Shown here: one piece after another, positions 40,481-52,460 of the stretch
How positions within the stretch are numbered: position 1 is the stretch's first letter
Layout: every line of letters starts with the position of its first letter
Assembly: GCA_007922305.1 (NCBI GenBank)
Contig: ML677344.1
Location: 2,094,368-2,158,367, forward strand
DNA: 64,000 bases
Reading direction: 5' to 3'
Source of the DNA: Dermatemys mawii
Taxonomy: Eukaryota > Chordata > Testudines > Dermatemydidae
Made by a program: the position numbers and the translations under genes
The notes under the pieces: model-generated
Told to the model about the DNA's origin: nothing
The model's database searches: none
Seen by the model: the letters and a program-made list of their open reading frames with translations, nothing else

Positions 40481-42640
40481 GTGTCCCCGTGATTCTTGCA
40501 AAGCAAGGCGCTGGCAGCCTGAATGCAGAAGGCCAATGCCAGGGATGGCCTGTTACCCCTGGGTTGGGAGCTGAGATAAAGGGGCAAAGAACCAGGGTCT
40601 CAGGGCTGTAGGCCGAGATGGGGGAACTGTAAGTCGGGACAGAGAGAAAGAGGCCAGTTTCTGTCTCCCTCCGTGTTCAAAAGTGGGTGCTCGAGAGCCG
40701 AACGATCCATTGCTAATGCATATGTCAGGCAAGCCAGAGTGTTCTCCAGTTGACTAGCTACCTGGGAAAATTCCTCTGTTTAATAGCCTCCCTTTTCTTT
40801 AAAAGCCTAGGAGATTCGGGGGGTGGGAGGGAATGTTAAAAGAACATTACATCTGCGTGGTCAAGCACCCAAAAGCCAGGACATGTCAAAAGTAAGGTTA
40901 TCCAGGCAACCTTAACTCTGCCCTCTGAACCTGTGCATTGTGGTATAGTGTTTAATGACGTGATCACGTGCCATTTTCTCTGCAAACCCTCTGCCCCATT
41001 CCTTGTTCGGTGAATGAGGCAGGGACCACACAGTGAACAGCTGTCTCGTTTGCTGCATGCCAGGAAGCTTGTGCCCTGAATGGGGCAGGTGCTGCGGGAA
41101 GCTGGTGTGTGATCCTGTAATTAAAGAATGTATTGTAACCCAGACCCAGGGGGAAGAGTTAAGGTTATGCAGCAGTCTATGACAACGTAACCTTAACATA
41201 ACCGTCTTTTTGGTATGGAATAGAGTAGTAATGTTCTGTCTATACGTAGCACCTTTCAGCTGGGGATGGCAGAGCACTTCACAAAGGAGGAGAAGGGTAA
41301 AGTTGCTCTTTCTCTCGGGGGTCACGCTCTAAAGAACAAGTCAGATGCAATGACGTGGAAACTAAAGTTAGAATTAAGCACGGACATTTATCCTGTTAAT
41401 CTTGGCTAAAGGAAGGGGGCCATGGGGATAATAAATATTTTGGACTTCCTTAGCCTCTTTTGCCCAAGGATCTGGAAGCATTAGGAGAGTCCCATTGTAA
41501 GGGTTAGATTTGGGGAGGGGTTCAGATCACGTCTTGCTCCCCCTCACACACGCAGTCGTAACCAGGCTCAGGACTGGACACAGCTGCCGTCGAACACCCG
41601 CCTCGCACACCACACCAGGACAGGCAGTGAAGATGAGAGCCATATCCTGGTTAAGCTACAGAGGGAATTTAAGGAGGCCAACTGGAGTGATCCAAGTAGA
41701 AATAGGCCCAGGAGCCTGGTGTTAGCATCCCTTACTCTTGGGGAAAGTACCAGGCAAGCTATGGCAAGTGCGGAAACCTAGTTTCTTTGCATAAAGAACC
41801 CGAGAGATCAAGGTGACTCGTTGGTCCAGGGCTGGTCCCAGACTCTGGAGTGAACTCCCCCAGGGACTAAGAACCATCACAGACCTCCTCATCTTTCACC
41901 CCGAGGACAATAGGAGCTTCTCCAATCAGCCTTCTCGAACAGAGAGATGGGGGAGGCTGTCAGCCAGCCACTTCTGGCTTCCTGATCTGGGCTGCTTGGC
42001 CCTGGCATTGATTGGAGCAGCTGAGAGGACAGGACACAGGTGCTCCGTGGGTCTTGCCACCTCTAGCTTTGGCCACAGGAAACAGCTGCAACCACACGTA
42101 GGTCTAAGTTGCCATACCAGGCCACGAAGCAGTTATTCATCAATGACAGTGAGGTGTCCAGTGAATCTAGTTTGCTGGCTAACTGGAGTTTTCCGGACCA
42201 GTTATCAGGTTGGTTCCCATTCCCCAAACTGCTCCTTGAACTGTGCTTCAGAAGCAAACGCTGTCTGTGTGCAGCTGACTCAGCAAAGCCAACGTGAATA
42301 GCAGATGATTAACAGGGAATGAATGCTGGGAGTAACAGAGTCCCCCAGGGGCTGAGAGAGAGAGGGATAAAGAGCCCGACTCAGGCCGCAGAGAGACAGA
42401 TACCAGAGCTGCAATCTATTCTGGTTGGAGATCCAAGAAGCTGGAAGCAGCTCACTGCTCTGCTTGGCAAAAAATTGAGACCCCTGTTCATGCCTTGTGT
42501 GCAGAAAGTGGACTGAAGTTGGAGTCCCTACATGCTGCTTGGGGTTTTACACTCTGTGTCGTATGCATTATGCATGGGAAAAGTCCAACTATCGAAGAGA
42601 GATGGTCAGGAACCAGATTTTCCATTCTGTAGATCTATTT

Positions 42641-42671
<31 letters not shown>

Positions 42672-43250
42672 GTTCCTAAGTGGAAAGAAACCAAAACACA
42701 CTGACATTTCCTGCCATAGGAAATTTTGGGGGAAAGGGAGGGAAATAGTTTTAGGCCCATTTGGAACATTTCATTCTGACTTCACCTTTTAAAATTTGCT
42801 ATGCCATTATCTAACATCAAATAAATGGAAAGTTGTTCCCAAAGGAGATTCGGAGCAGCTGTCTGTTGAGTTTTCCTTTGGTTTTCCTGAAATGAAATTT
42901 TGAAATCAACGTGTTTCTGCAAAATGTTTTGGTTTCGCGAGAGCCGCATGGAAAAATGTCCTGTTGGAAAATTCCCGGGCAGGCCACTGTTGGGTCTGTC
43001 TCTACACCGGGGGTGAACCTGTCTGTCCTCCTGTAAGCATATGCCTGGTCCCTACCACCTGCATGGCAATGCTGGACCCTGTCGTGTTGTTTTCAGGCCC
43101 TTGTCTTTAACCTGTCACACTCTGAGAAGCCCTAACATGAGTCTCATTGGCCGGCTGCCCCCTCTTCTCTCTGTAGAGCCCCCCCATGCGCCCCACCTGC
43201 TGGGAGAACCAGCTGGCAGAGAGACACTCTCTTCTTCCTTCAGTTTAACC
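40481..43250. other. Intergenic, no gene seen
   Basis: Holds a segment 40890-41220 with opposed aaccttaac/ttaaggtta motifs that looks like an old dispersed repeat, a weak LINE-like patch near 41815-41900, and a (TTTC)n run at 42637-42671. No supported coding sequence. Confidence 0.45.
42637..42671 (+). repeat. (TTTC)n microsatellite
   Basis: Nine tandem tttc/ttct units without interruption. Confidence 0.95.
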
Positions 43251-43254
43251 CCTT

Positions 43255-43605
43255 CTAGACATGATCATAGTCCATAAGTATCCACACAGGGAAGAGCTAT
43301 TTAATAGCGGGTTCAGTCTGGCAGAGGAAGGTCTGGCACGATCCGATGGCTGGAAGTTGAAGCTAGACAAATTCAGCCTGGAAATGAGGCATAAATGTTT
43401 AGCTGTGAGAGTCATTAGCCCCTGGAACAAATTATCAAAGGTCGTGGTGGATTCGCCATCACTGTATATTTTAAAATCAAAACTGGCTGGTTGGCTAAAA
43501 GCTCTGCTCTGGGGCTTATTGTGGGGCAGGACTCTGGCCTGTGTTATACAGGGGGTCAGACTGGATGATCACCGTGGTCCCTTCTGGCCTTGGAAGGTGT
43601 GAATC
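43255..43605 (+). mobile_element. CR1-like LINE 3' end
   Basis: An open stretch ends in AVRVISPWNKLSKVVVDSPS, the C-terminus of CR1 ORF2. It is followed by a 3' tail ending ggatgatcaccgtggtccct and tctggccttggaaggt. Confidence 0.75.
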
Positions 43606-44054
43606 TCGAAGGGGACGTCCATTCCCCGCAGGCCGACAGACCCTCTAAGGCAGGTCAGCAATGGACGGAGGTACAGGAGGAGTCAGGGGCAGAGTCAGAA
43701 TTCGCACTCAGGAGCCTCGCAGCCCATTGCCCTGTGCATAGGCTACTAGCCGCTTCCTAGAAGAGGCTCACAGAATGGTGCTGGCCAAAGCCGTGGCATC
43801 CTGTGCAGGGCTGCAGAGACCGCAGGCTCTGGGGCTGCCAAATAGATGACAGGCCGGGCTGGGCGTGTGTGTGTCCTGCCCTACTGTGACTGGCAGCTAC
43901 AACCAGAGAATAAATGCACCCGTTTTAGGATTCTTCTCCTGTGGTGACTTGTGTGTGACTGGCCCAGATTTCCAGGGGGGTGGTAACCCTTTGCACTAAT
44001 CCGATGTGCTTTCTGTCTGCAACAGCTTTCTGCATCCCTTTCACATCCTACATC

Positions 44055-44250
44055 CTGTATGGTCTCACAGGTAGGGCCCTGAAGTAGGATTCAGGTGATT
44101 GGGGGGTTCAAGTCACTGCCCTGCTATGGACCAGTCACTCCATCTTCCCTGTGCTTCAATCCCCATCTGCACACTGGAGAGAGTGCTGCCCTGTCTCCTG
44201 CTGGGAGGCTACACACGTGAACGGCAGGGTGGTCTCAGAGATTAGGCGAA
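44055..44250 (+). repeat. MIR-like SINE, diverged
   Basis: Contains gattggggggttcaagtcac (B-box region), ctatggaccagtcactcc and ctgtgcttcaatccccatct in SINE order. Confidence 0.45.
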
Positions 44251-46457
44251 TGAGAGCCACATAAGTAGATGTCCCTGGGAGATGACCTTTTGTCATTGCT
44301 CCCTGTTGGGCCCTGCACCTTGGCACATGCAGCGTTAACAGCATCACCAGGGTGGTGAGATTCCTGACCTCGGAGGAGAAGAGCTATTTTGGTTCTTTAA
44401 AAGCCAGAGCTATTTTTAAGAGGCAGCCGTCATCCCTTAAATGAAGATGCCTGTGATTGTAGCTTCTGCTGCTAATGGAAGCGCTCTCCTGCATGTGTTC
44501 TGGGCACCCAGCCCCATTACTGTCACTCAGCCACTCTTCTTCCATTAGCAGGCGGGAAGGCAGAGCTGGAATGGGTGATGGGTTGGGAACAGTGTGAGCA
44601 CTGTGTGTTCCACGGAAGAGGGAAGGCAAGAGAGTTGCCTTCACATTTACTTTAGGAAGGAGTCTGAAAAATTACTCCTTTATGGCTTTCCACATAGTTG
44701 CTATCTAGCCCCCACCCTCCAAGCCCCCTTGGCATGGGAGATAGAATGAATGCCCATCTAGAACCAGCGGAGCTAAAGGAAAATCCCTCTTAGCAGTCAA
44801 CAGAAGTAGTAGGTCTTTTGTCTACTGTCGGCCTCAGTGGAGCATGTATCCTGGAGGTTTTACCCAGCAAGGCAGTATCTAGAGATGCCAGGTATATGTG
44901 TTAGCTGGTGCAACACAATATATATCGTGGGGAGGTGGTAGCATTAAGGAATTGGACAACGCTTCTGCCTGGCTGTGACGTTCCAGGTACAACCTGGAAC
45001 CGGGGTACCGCTGAGCCCTCTGGCATAACAATCTGGGCTCCCTGTCACACTGTGAGGCTGTGACAAGCTGCAATCCTCTCCAGGTCTTGCACTTACACAG
45101 CCAGGGACACACACAGCTGCGGTTACATGAATGTTTTCACTAGGCACTCAACCAACAACAGGTTTCAGCCAGTTCCCACCCCGCGCCCAAGCCTAGAACC
45201 CAGAGCTGTACTGTCTGAGCAGTGTAAGTTATCACCCAGTCCAACCGCCCTCAGTGTGGACAGGACAATGCACCAGCCCCTGTTCCTGAGCAGATTTCCC
45301 TTTACTCTTCAAACAATGCAGTGTTTTAGGTTAAAAACACAATCCTCTTCTCTGAGGTTGGAAACACGCAATCCCAAACAGCTGGGCTTAACAGTGCCCC
45401 AGGTGTGTGGAGCGTCCATTGACTTCAACGTGCATGAAACCAGCCACATCCCTCCTTCCCCATGAGGGATGCTGCCATGAGCTCTTACCCTCTCTCAGAC
45501 CCTTTCACCAATGACTCCTCTGATCCTGGCATAGGCCTTTCAACCCTGCCAGCAGCTAGAAAAAGGCAGAGTTTTCCCAGGTGCCTAGTATGTTTCCCTG
45601 CTTGGCGCTAAGCCTGGGCAAGGTAGAAATTTAAGAGCCAGCGCTATGAGCCGGTATCGTGAGATACGTGGGGGGTCCCGGTGGAGGTCTTCCCCAGAGA
45701 GCCCTCTACAGCCAAGTACCCCAAGACATGTGTCAGCACAGGGCCGAGACTGCCGTTTTAAAGATGGCCTCCTGTGCGGCTGTACAGCTGCGTCAAGTGG
45801 AGAAGCGTACTCAGGACGGGAATGGGTATCAGCAGAGCAGGAGTGAGAACTTTGGGCTGATCTCTGCCATCCTCACTAATGAATAAGAGAAGAAGATCTC
45901 CACGATCCTTAACTAAGTTGGCATCTTCCTGGGCTTGGCTCTCATTTGTGGACATGCTCGCCGAGTGAGCGTGAGTAATACGTGCCAGATGATCTTTGCC
46001 TGCATGTTCCGGGCCAGGTTTGATTCCCGGGTGTGTGGATACTGCAGAGATGAGTGCAGTAGAAATGTCAGGTCGATGGGTGGTCCCAGCTGAGCTCCGT
46101 TGACTTTTCTGTCTGGGAACACTAGACAGCTTTACTAGATTAGCTGTATTTAGAAAGTCCTTCTCTCTTGCTCCCATCCAAAGAGATCTGTCCAGAAAGC
46201 CGCAGCGACCTCCCCCATCACATAGCACCATTTTGCTCATCTTCACTGCTGTAGCCGCTACGTGCTTGCCCTTGTCTTCAAGATTTTTCATTGCCATGTC
46301 CCCATCTATCTCCCTGGCCACCCATTCTCCTGCTGCCGGGTCAGTGTTTTCATCTTTTTGTCTAGTCATTCATCTATGCTCCTCACCATGCTAGCTCAAT
46401 GCCTCCCAGTCCCTCCCTTTCCCCATCTGTTCTCTGCCTTTTCCTGACCCTTTACGC
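44250..46457. other. Intergenic, unclassified sequence
   Basis: No gene recognised. 44940-45640 reads like an old LTR or other dispersed repeat but lacks defining ends. A 203-residue minus-strand frame (45758-46369) has no known domain. Confidence 0.4.
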
Positions 46458-46766
46458 CAGGGGTCTCCAAACTTTATGAGACGAGGGCCATATTAGATTT
46501 TTGAAGGGACTTTGTGGGCTGAAGCGACTGTGAAAAAATTCAATATATGCAAATATATGCATAATTTCCCCCCCCCCTTGCTGCTCCAGCCACTTCTGCG
46601 GGGACACTCACCCCTCCACGTATGGGGCCGCCAGCAGCAGCTCGCCGGAGGGTGGCGGGAGATTCACGTGCTTGCTCAGCGTGCCTGCTCAGCTGGACTT
46701 GGAGGGCTGGACAAATTGAACCTATGGGCCGGATCCGGCCCCCGGGCCGTAATTTGGAGACCCCTG
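46458..46766. mobile_element. Non-autonomous hAT element, 309 bp
   Basis: Ends caggggtctccaaact and caggggtctccaaatt (reverse of right end) are nearly identical inverted repeats. Flanks ctttacgc/ctttatgc are a 7-of-8 target duplication. Near the right end it has the gggccggatccggcccccgg block seen in the 22901-23678 element. Confidence 0.88.
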
Positions 46767-49061
46767 CTTTATGCTATATGCAACAGCCTGACGGCCTCTC
46801 TCCATCTCATTGATTCTCTCAGCTCTTTCCAACCAGCTCTTCTCTGCAGCCCAGTGTTGCTCTGTTCCCTGTGAGGGCAGTCAACTCTTAGCGAGCCATT
46901 GTGCCTCTCCTTTCCCCCTCTCACTGTTGGCTTTCCATCGCGGCAACCTCTGGGCATTGCGAGACCCTTCTGTTGAGAGCCACGCTTGTCTTTGCTTTTG
47001 AGTAGCCAAGGTTTCATAAGCAAGAATACACAAAGTGCCTCCCACTTGAGTTTTCGAGTCATTGTGCTTTCCAAATACCAGCCATACCAGCCTGGGAAAA
47101 ATCCAGGCTAAAAATGTCAAGGCAAATCTCTGTGTGGGGAGGGATTTGTTGGCAGAAACTCGTTTTCAGCAACAGCTGGATTGAGCAGAAGAGTCGGGGG
47201 TCAAAGATTGTGTGTGATCGGCCAAAACAGGTCCCCACGGGGCATAACGCTGAATCTGACCTGGAGCGCAGATGAATCAATCTCTTCACTGAAACTGTAG
47301 CGTAACTGTCAAGCCAACTTTTGGGAGCGGGGATGGTTTATGCCGATATAACAGGTATTGTGTTATGTTTATCTCATATTTGCCGTCCTTGCTCCCTGTG
47401 TGTCCATCGGCTTCTCTCCACTTCCCTTTTCCCATCCCCGTCCTCTTCCCCAACCCCTTCTGCCTTCCACGTACCCACACGCCAGCTCCTCTCCTTCTCT
47501 TCCCGCCAGGCCCTTCCTGCTTTCTCCAGCCCCCGTCAGCCCTTTGTTGCTGGGCCATCACCCCTTGTCCTGGTCTCCCCCAGCTTGTTCTCCAACCACC
47601 CAGCTTCTTCCCTCCTCGCCTTCCGCTTCTTTTGGCCACCACTGCCGGGAGCCTGTTGCCTTTCAGTTCTGGGCTGCTCTCAACTGAGGAGCCAAGTCCG
47701 GCTCACGGGTTCCCAGCTTCACCTCCCTCCCGGCACTGTGTGGGTCCTCGATCCTCCACACCCAAGTCACATGTCAGACCGTCCCCCCCACCCCAGGAGA
47801 AGCGAACACAAACGTCTCTCATCCAGCCCTGCTGGCAGGAAAAAGCTTCAAGACCTTCGGTGCTGGGATGGCTCTGTATTGCCAGTGGGAGGATGCTGAG
47901 GGGCCCAGGCATTTCACTCCGAGTACAGCATGGCTGGCTGGGGTGATTTCATCAGCCCCTTCTGCTGGATGCTGGCAGCACGCACGGGGGTCGGGAGATG
48001 CACAGACGTTAAGGCCGGCCAGGGCCACTGCGATCACATGGTCTGACCTCCTGCCTAGCCCAAGCTGGAGGATTCCAACCAGTCACGGCTGCTCCCGCCC
48101 AGGGCTCTGAGGTTGAACCGGGGGAAGTGGCGCTCAGGGCTTACAAACGCCTGACTCACGGTGGCCAGGTCAGTGACCGGACCAGCGTAATGCTCTGGCC
48201 AGGCACAGATGGAAATGTCTGTCCTTTGGGTATCTAATCACATGGCACAGCCCCAAGACTGTGGCTGGATCTAACATCCAGAGCATGGCACCTTCAGCCA
48301 GCAAGGGGCAGCTTTAACTCCAGTGTGTGATGTCACTGTGATTTTCCTAGTGCTAGAGAGTGCAGCTGGGTAAGGGAACATCTAACGTTTGAGTCCTAAG
48401 CAGGGCACTAGGCAGCTAGATCCCCTACTCAGATCAACCTGTGGCCATCACAGATCCACCCTGGCAGACAAGCGTGATGGGCGTAGGATGGAGGGATGGA
48501 TACAGGTCTCTAAAGCTGAGATTCCTATAAATGCTCCTTCCCTTAATGGGGACGAACGGTAGCAGGTTCCCCTGGTAACTCCACCAGGGTTACCATGGCA
48601 GTGTCTTGGTGACAGATTAACTAAACCCCACCTTGGGATCCTTAGGAAAAAGGAAATGAAATCAATTGCCCACGATCCATAAGGGAGTTGCCGCGAGTGG
48701 CTGCCACACCCAAGGGAATGTGGATGGTGGATACTAGTCCAGCATTACGGCTTCAGTCCTCCTGGGACCACAGCCCTGGCCGGGACCTGGGTCACAAGTC
48801 CAAGCCCCTTATCTCAGGCCACCCCGGCGTAGCATCCTGGATGTAAACATGGCTCCTCTGAATTGCGCACAGCATCCCAAAGGGCTGCCCAGGGCCTTGG
48901 CCACTGGCATTAGTACGTCCCTGTCGCTACTGGACATGCCTTGCTGGAGCTATCCTAGGGGGCGTTGGCCTGTTTTCACGGCCATAGCACATCTCCAGAC
49001 CGGGGGAGATCACCAGCGGGGGCGGTCGTATTTTCCCCTCGTGTGCTGCCCCCCCATCCAC

Positions 49062-49077
49062 CACTGCCCTCTGCTGG
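49062..49077 (-). promoter_or_regulatory. CTCF-like core motif, minus
   Basis: The complement reads CCAGCAGAGGGCAGTG, a near-perfect CTCF core. Paired with a plus-strand motif 260 bp to the right. Confidence 0.45.
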
Positions 49078-49327
49078 AGATCCTCAGAATTGCTCAGATA
49101 TGTCCCTCCAAGCCCCTCTCCTGCCAAGAGCTGAGGGTGATGCGCACGTGGTAGACACCTGCTGCTGGAGAAATCTATTGCCGGCGGGTTGCCCACGATG
49201 TCGCACGTCATCCCAGCCGGAAACGTCTCCGTGCCACCCTCGCTGACGGCCGTCATGCCTGGCACCGTGTGTATGCCGGATGCCACCGCGTGCTGCAGGG
49301 ATCCAGGCCCAACCTTGTTGAAACTGG

Positions 49328-49342
49328 CCAGCAGGTGGCACT
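49328..49342 (+). promoter_or_regulatory. CTCF-like core motif, plus
   Basis: CCAGCAGGTGGCACT fits the CTCF core at every position. Confidence 0.5.
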
Positions 49343-49589
49343 AGAAGAGCAGGCAGACTGTGTTTGTTTCACCACCGAAGTTCCCAAGCTCTCTTTGCAG
49401 TGCCAGGGTTCCCCTCGGCCAGGTGTGTCCGGCTGGCCCCGTTCCCCTCTCCACTGGGGCTACAGAGGAGCCGACCGGTCCCTGAGTCCCCTGCTCCATA
49501 GCGAGTGATCAGTCCTAGGGGGACGGGAACGCTGGGCTGCAGAGCCAGGGAAAAGAAAGGAGCAGTGGGGCGGGCCTAAGCCTGGAGCG

Positions 49590-49755
49590 ACTGAGACCCA
49601 CGTTCAGCGCCGTGTGTGACCTCAGACAGGTCACTTGGCCTCTTCTTGCCTCAGTTTCCCAGCTGCACAATGGGGTGAACAGCCCTGTGCTGCCTGCCTG
49701 GGCATGTGAGGCTAAATACATTACAGCTTGCGAGGTGCTCAAACACGGGGTCCAG
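49590..49755 (+). repeat. MIR-like SINE
   Basis: Contains gtgtgacctcagacaggtca, cttgcctcagtttcccagct and the tail tgtgaggctaaata. Confidence 0.6.
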
Positions 49756-49804
49756 GTGAGACTCAGTGCTCGAGCTGGACAAGCCAGCGTGGTTTGCACA
49801 TCTA

Positions 49805-49935
49805 CAGCTGTTGTACTAGCCCCATTTCATGCATGGGGAAACTGAGGCACAAAGAAAGGCAAGAGGATTTGGCCAAGACCACACAGCGAGAGTCATGTTC
49901 TCACACGCTAGCCATGTACTTTAACCAGTGGACCA
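49805..49935 (-). repeat. MIR-like SINE fragment
   Basis: In reverse: gtggtcttggccaaatcc then tttgtgcctcagtttcccca. Opposite orientation to the copy just before it. Confidence 0.6.
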
Positions 49936-50004
49936 TGCTGCCTTCCAACGAACTGTCAGTCACTGTAATGGCTGAGTGCACGAATACATTTCTCGTCCTT
50001 CTAC

Positions 50005-50150
50005 ATAAGTGAGGTAGGTGGGCCATTTTGCCATGGGGGAAACCGAGGCACAAAGAGACTAATTTACCAAAGGGCAAACAGAGAGACGGTGGGCGAGCCA
50101 GGGTTTGAACCCAGGTTTCCTTCTACTGAACTCTAACCTTAACCACCAAC
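50005..50150 (-). repeat. MIR-like tRNA SINE
   Basis: In reverse: B-box region cctgggttcaaaccctgg, then tttgtgcctcggtttccccc. Third SINE in a cluster of three within 560 bp. Confidence 0.6.
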
Positions 50151-50549
50151 CCTGCTCAGCGCCCCTTGAGGTGTTTGTTTGGCTGACAGGTCCTGAGGCA
50201 ACCACCTCCCTGGTGGTTTTTGCTGAAGACGCTGCGGCAGCAGGAAGTATAACGGCTTTGGAAATGAGCCGTGCAGTTCTACGAGCGTGCGGGCCTGTCT
50301 GACCCTGTGCTATGGGCACGGGAGGGCAATGAATTCCCCGGGTCCCACCCAGCACGCAGGCAGTGGCCAGGAAGGGTCATGGATGTGCGGTGGCATTTTC
50401 CATGTGACACGTTGTGACGGTGCTGTTCCTGGTGTGACCCACTGAGAGTGTCAGATCAGGACAAATCGCTTCCAAAAGGGCAACTAGAGCCCTAGGCTGG
50501 GGTTTCTCTGCCCTAAAGGCAAATCAAACCAGTCAAACAGAAAAGACTT

Positions 50550-51480
50550 TGGTTTCGCCCCACTGGCTGGCCACAAGTCACACAAGCAATTCCCTTAGAC
50601 ACTCCAGCTTCCCAGTATCACCACCAGCAGCCACCTGTGCTGGGGGCAAATGGTTATGAAAACCAATACCCCCATAAAAGAAAACAGTTCTTCCCAATTC
50701 CAAAGAATCAGGCCCCAGACCCAGGTCAATATACAAATCAGATCTCACCCATAAATCACGCTGTTGCCAATCCTTTAGCATCTAAAGGTTTATTATACAA
50801 GGAAAAAGATCTAGGTGAGGGTTAGGAATGGTTAAAGGAAATCAAATACATGCAGTAATGGCTTGCATCAGTTGTAGAATAACTGCAGGTTCAAATCAGA
50901 GTCTCTGGAATACATTCCCTGGAGGAATGGGTCATCAGTCCTTTGGCCAGAGTGCCCCTTTGTAGCAAAGTCCCATCCAGAAGTAGGAGCCAGGCTGGAG
51001 ACTGGAGATTGAAGACCAAATGGAGGTCCCTCTCCCAGGATTATATAGACTTCCTCTTGGGGGGTAGAGACCGCCTCCTTCTTGCTATTCAGAGTCCAGT
51101 TGTAACATGGAGCTTCAGAATCATGTGGTTTCAGAGCCATGCGGTCCAGTTACCTGACCAGCCAGGCCACATTCCTGGGGAAGCTCGGGTGTGGACGGTC
51201 ATCTACAAAGTTCATTGTGTAGCTGATAGTCCTTAATGGGCCATCAAGCATGGTAAGCCCAGCTAACACCAAGGATTCTGAAAATGTCCCCAACAGCCTA
51301 GCACAATATTTGGAAAGACAGACAGTACAGAGCCAATATTCATAACTTCAACTGCAGAATTGATACACACGTACAGCTAGCATAATCATAGTCAGCAGAT
51401 CATAAACTGGTCTTAGACACCTTATATGACCCCTTTTATCTAATATTTGATGCCCCTACAGGACCTTGGTTGCACCAATG
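50550..51480 (-). mobile_element. Probable solo LTR of an endogenous retroelement, minus strand
   Basis: On the minus strand a TATA box (tatataa, 51041-51047) is followed about 250 bases later by AATAAA (complement of 50789-50794), the promoter-then-polyadenylation order of an LTR. AT-rich against its flanks. No gag, pol or env frame adjoins it. Boundaries are approximate. Confidence 0.5.
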
Positions 51481-52229
51481 ATCTATATGATCCCAGATAA
51501 TTTAAGTAACGTGACATACATGTCGTTGCTTGGGAGCGACGCGCCTGGCGCTGAGGGTTGGCGTGCGGGAAAGGTGGACGGGGCTGACAGGGAAGAGCGA
51601 GACGGGGTCCCGGGCACGTGGGCTTCCTCCACACGGCTGGCTAATGTCTCTCAACCCTTCCTGCCAGCGCCTTCTGCTAGTCCGGCCCTTGAATCCCCTT
51701 CCTAGTCCAGGCATGGCCACCTCCCTGCTATTCATGCCACGCTGCCAATGCTGCTCTGTGCTGACCTGCAACCTCCCGACTCCTGCTGGCCCAGTGTTAG
51801 CCCTGCCAATGCCCCTCTGTACAGCTTTGCCAACCTGCTGCCGCCTCTGCCCTGCTCCTTCTTCCCCGCCAGCATGGCACAATGGTGACCTGGCTGCAGT
51901 GGGGCTAGGGCAGATGATGTGCTGTACCCCAGAGGTGGCTGCATCTCAGTGAGTGGTGGAGCCACTTCAAGCCATACGCTCGGGACTCATTTGAGTTGGA
52001 CAGCAGCATATAAAGGGCTGGTCTCAGGCTGGATCCTCAGCTGGTGTAAACAGGCTGTGGAGTCAATTAATACCAGCTGGGGCGCTGGCTTGTTAGTCCC
52101 AGCTTGTGCTCTTTGAGTCCCCGGGCGCGAGGGGAAGCCAGCCTGCCTCTTCCTCCTCCTCCCTTGGCCACCCTTAGCTCAACTGGCCTTATCAGCGAGC
52201 TGTGAGCAGCAGCACTTCCCTGCTGACCT

Positions 52230-52460
52230 TTTGGCTGCTCTATTTATAGGGATGTTTCAAGGCGAGAGACCTTCAGCTCAGCGGCTTTGAAAGCAGCGCT
52301 CGCCGCGGGGGGCTCCGGGGCAGGCACGGAGCTGCCATTTTGGGAGGCGGGGCGGGAGATCTCAGGAGGGCCCCCCGGAGCACAGCGGCTGTTCCCGGGC
52401 ACAGCTAGCCATAGGCCTCGAAGGCAAAGCCAGGGAGCGGCAGCAGTGGGGTTGCTGGCT
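52230..52460. promoter_or_regulatory. GC-rich promoter-like cluster in intergenic DNA
   Basis: Within about 130 bases there are ctatttatag (TATA or MEF2 type, 52239-52248), a CpG-rich stretch (gcgctcgccgcgg), a YY1-like gccattttg and an Sp1-like ggaggcggggcggg in the plus direction. It sits between ARAP1 and the expected PDE2A. A CAG|gtgcct site near 52470 could end a first exon. No coding support. Confidence 0.3.

Larger units (their letters stand above)
46767..49590. other. Intergenic, no gene seen
   Basis: Includes a pyrimidine-rich plus-strand tract at about 47380-47660, which accounts for the Pro/Ser/Leu- and Arg/Gly-rich open frames there. Two CTCF-like motifs near 49.06 and 49.33 kb are listed separately. 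Confidence 0.45.

Noticed and set aside
39761..40501. 246-residue minus-strand open frame
   Set aside because: Overlaps a tandem repeat and the probable ARAP1 3' UTR; no recognisable family; the repeat creates its regular Pro-Trp-Leu pattern.
47321..47946. Overlapping 190-residue open frames
   Set aside because: They come from a pyrimidine-rich tract that codes for Pro/Ser/Leu in any frame.
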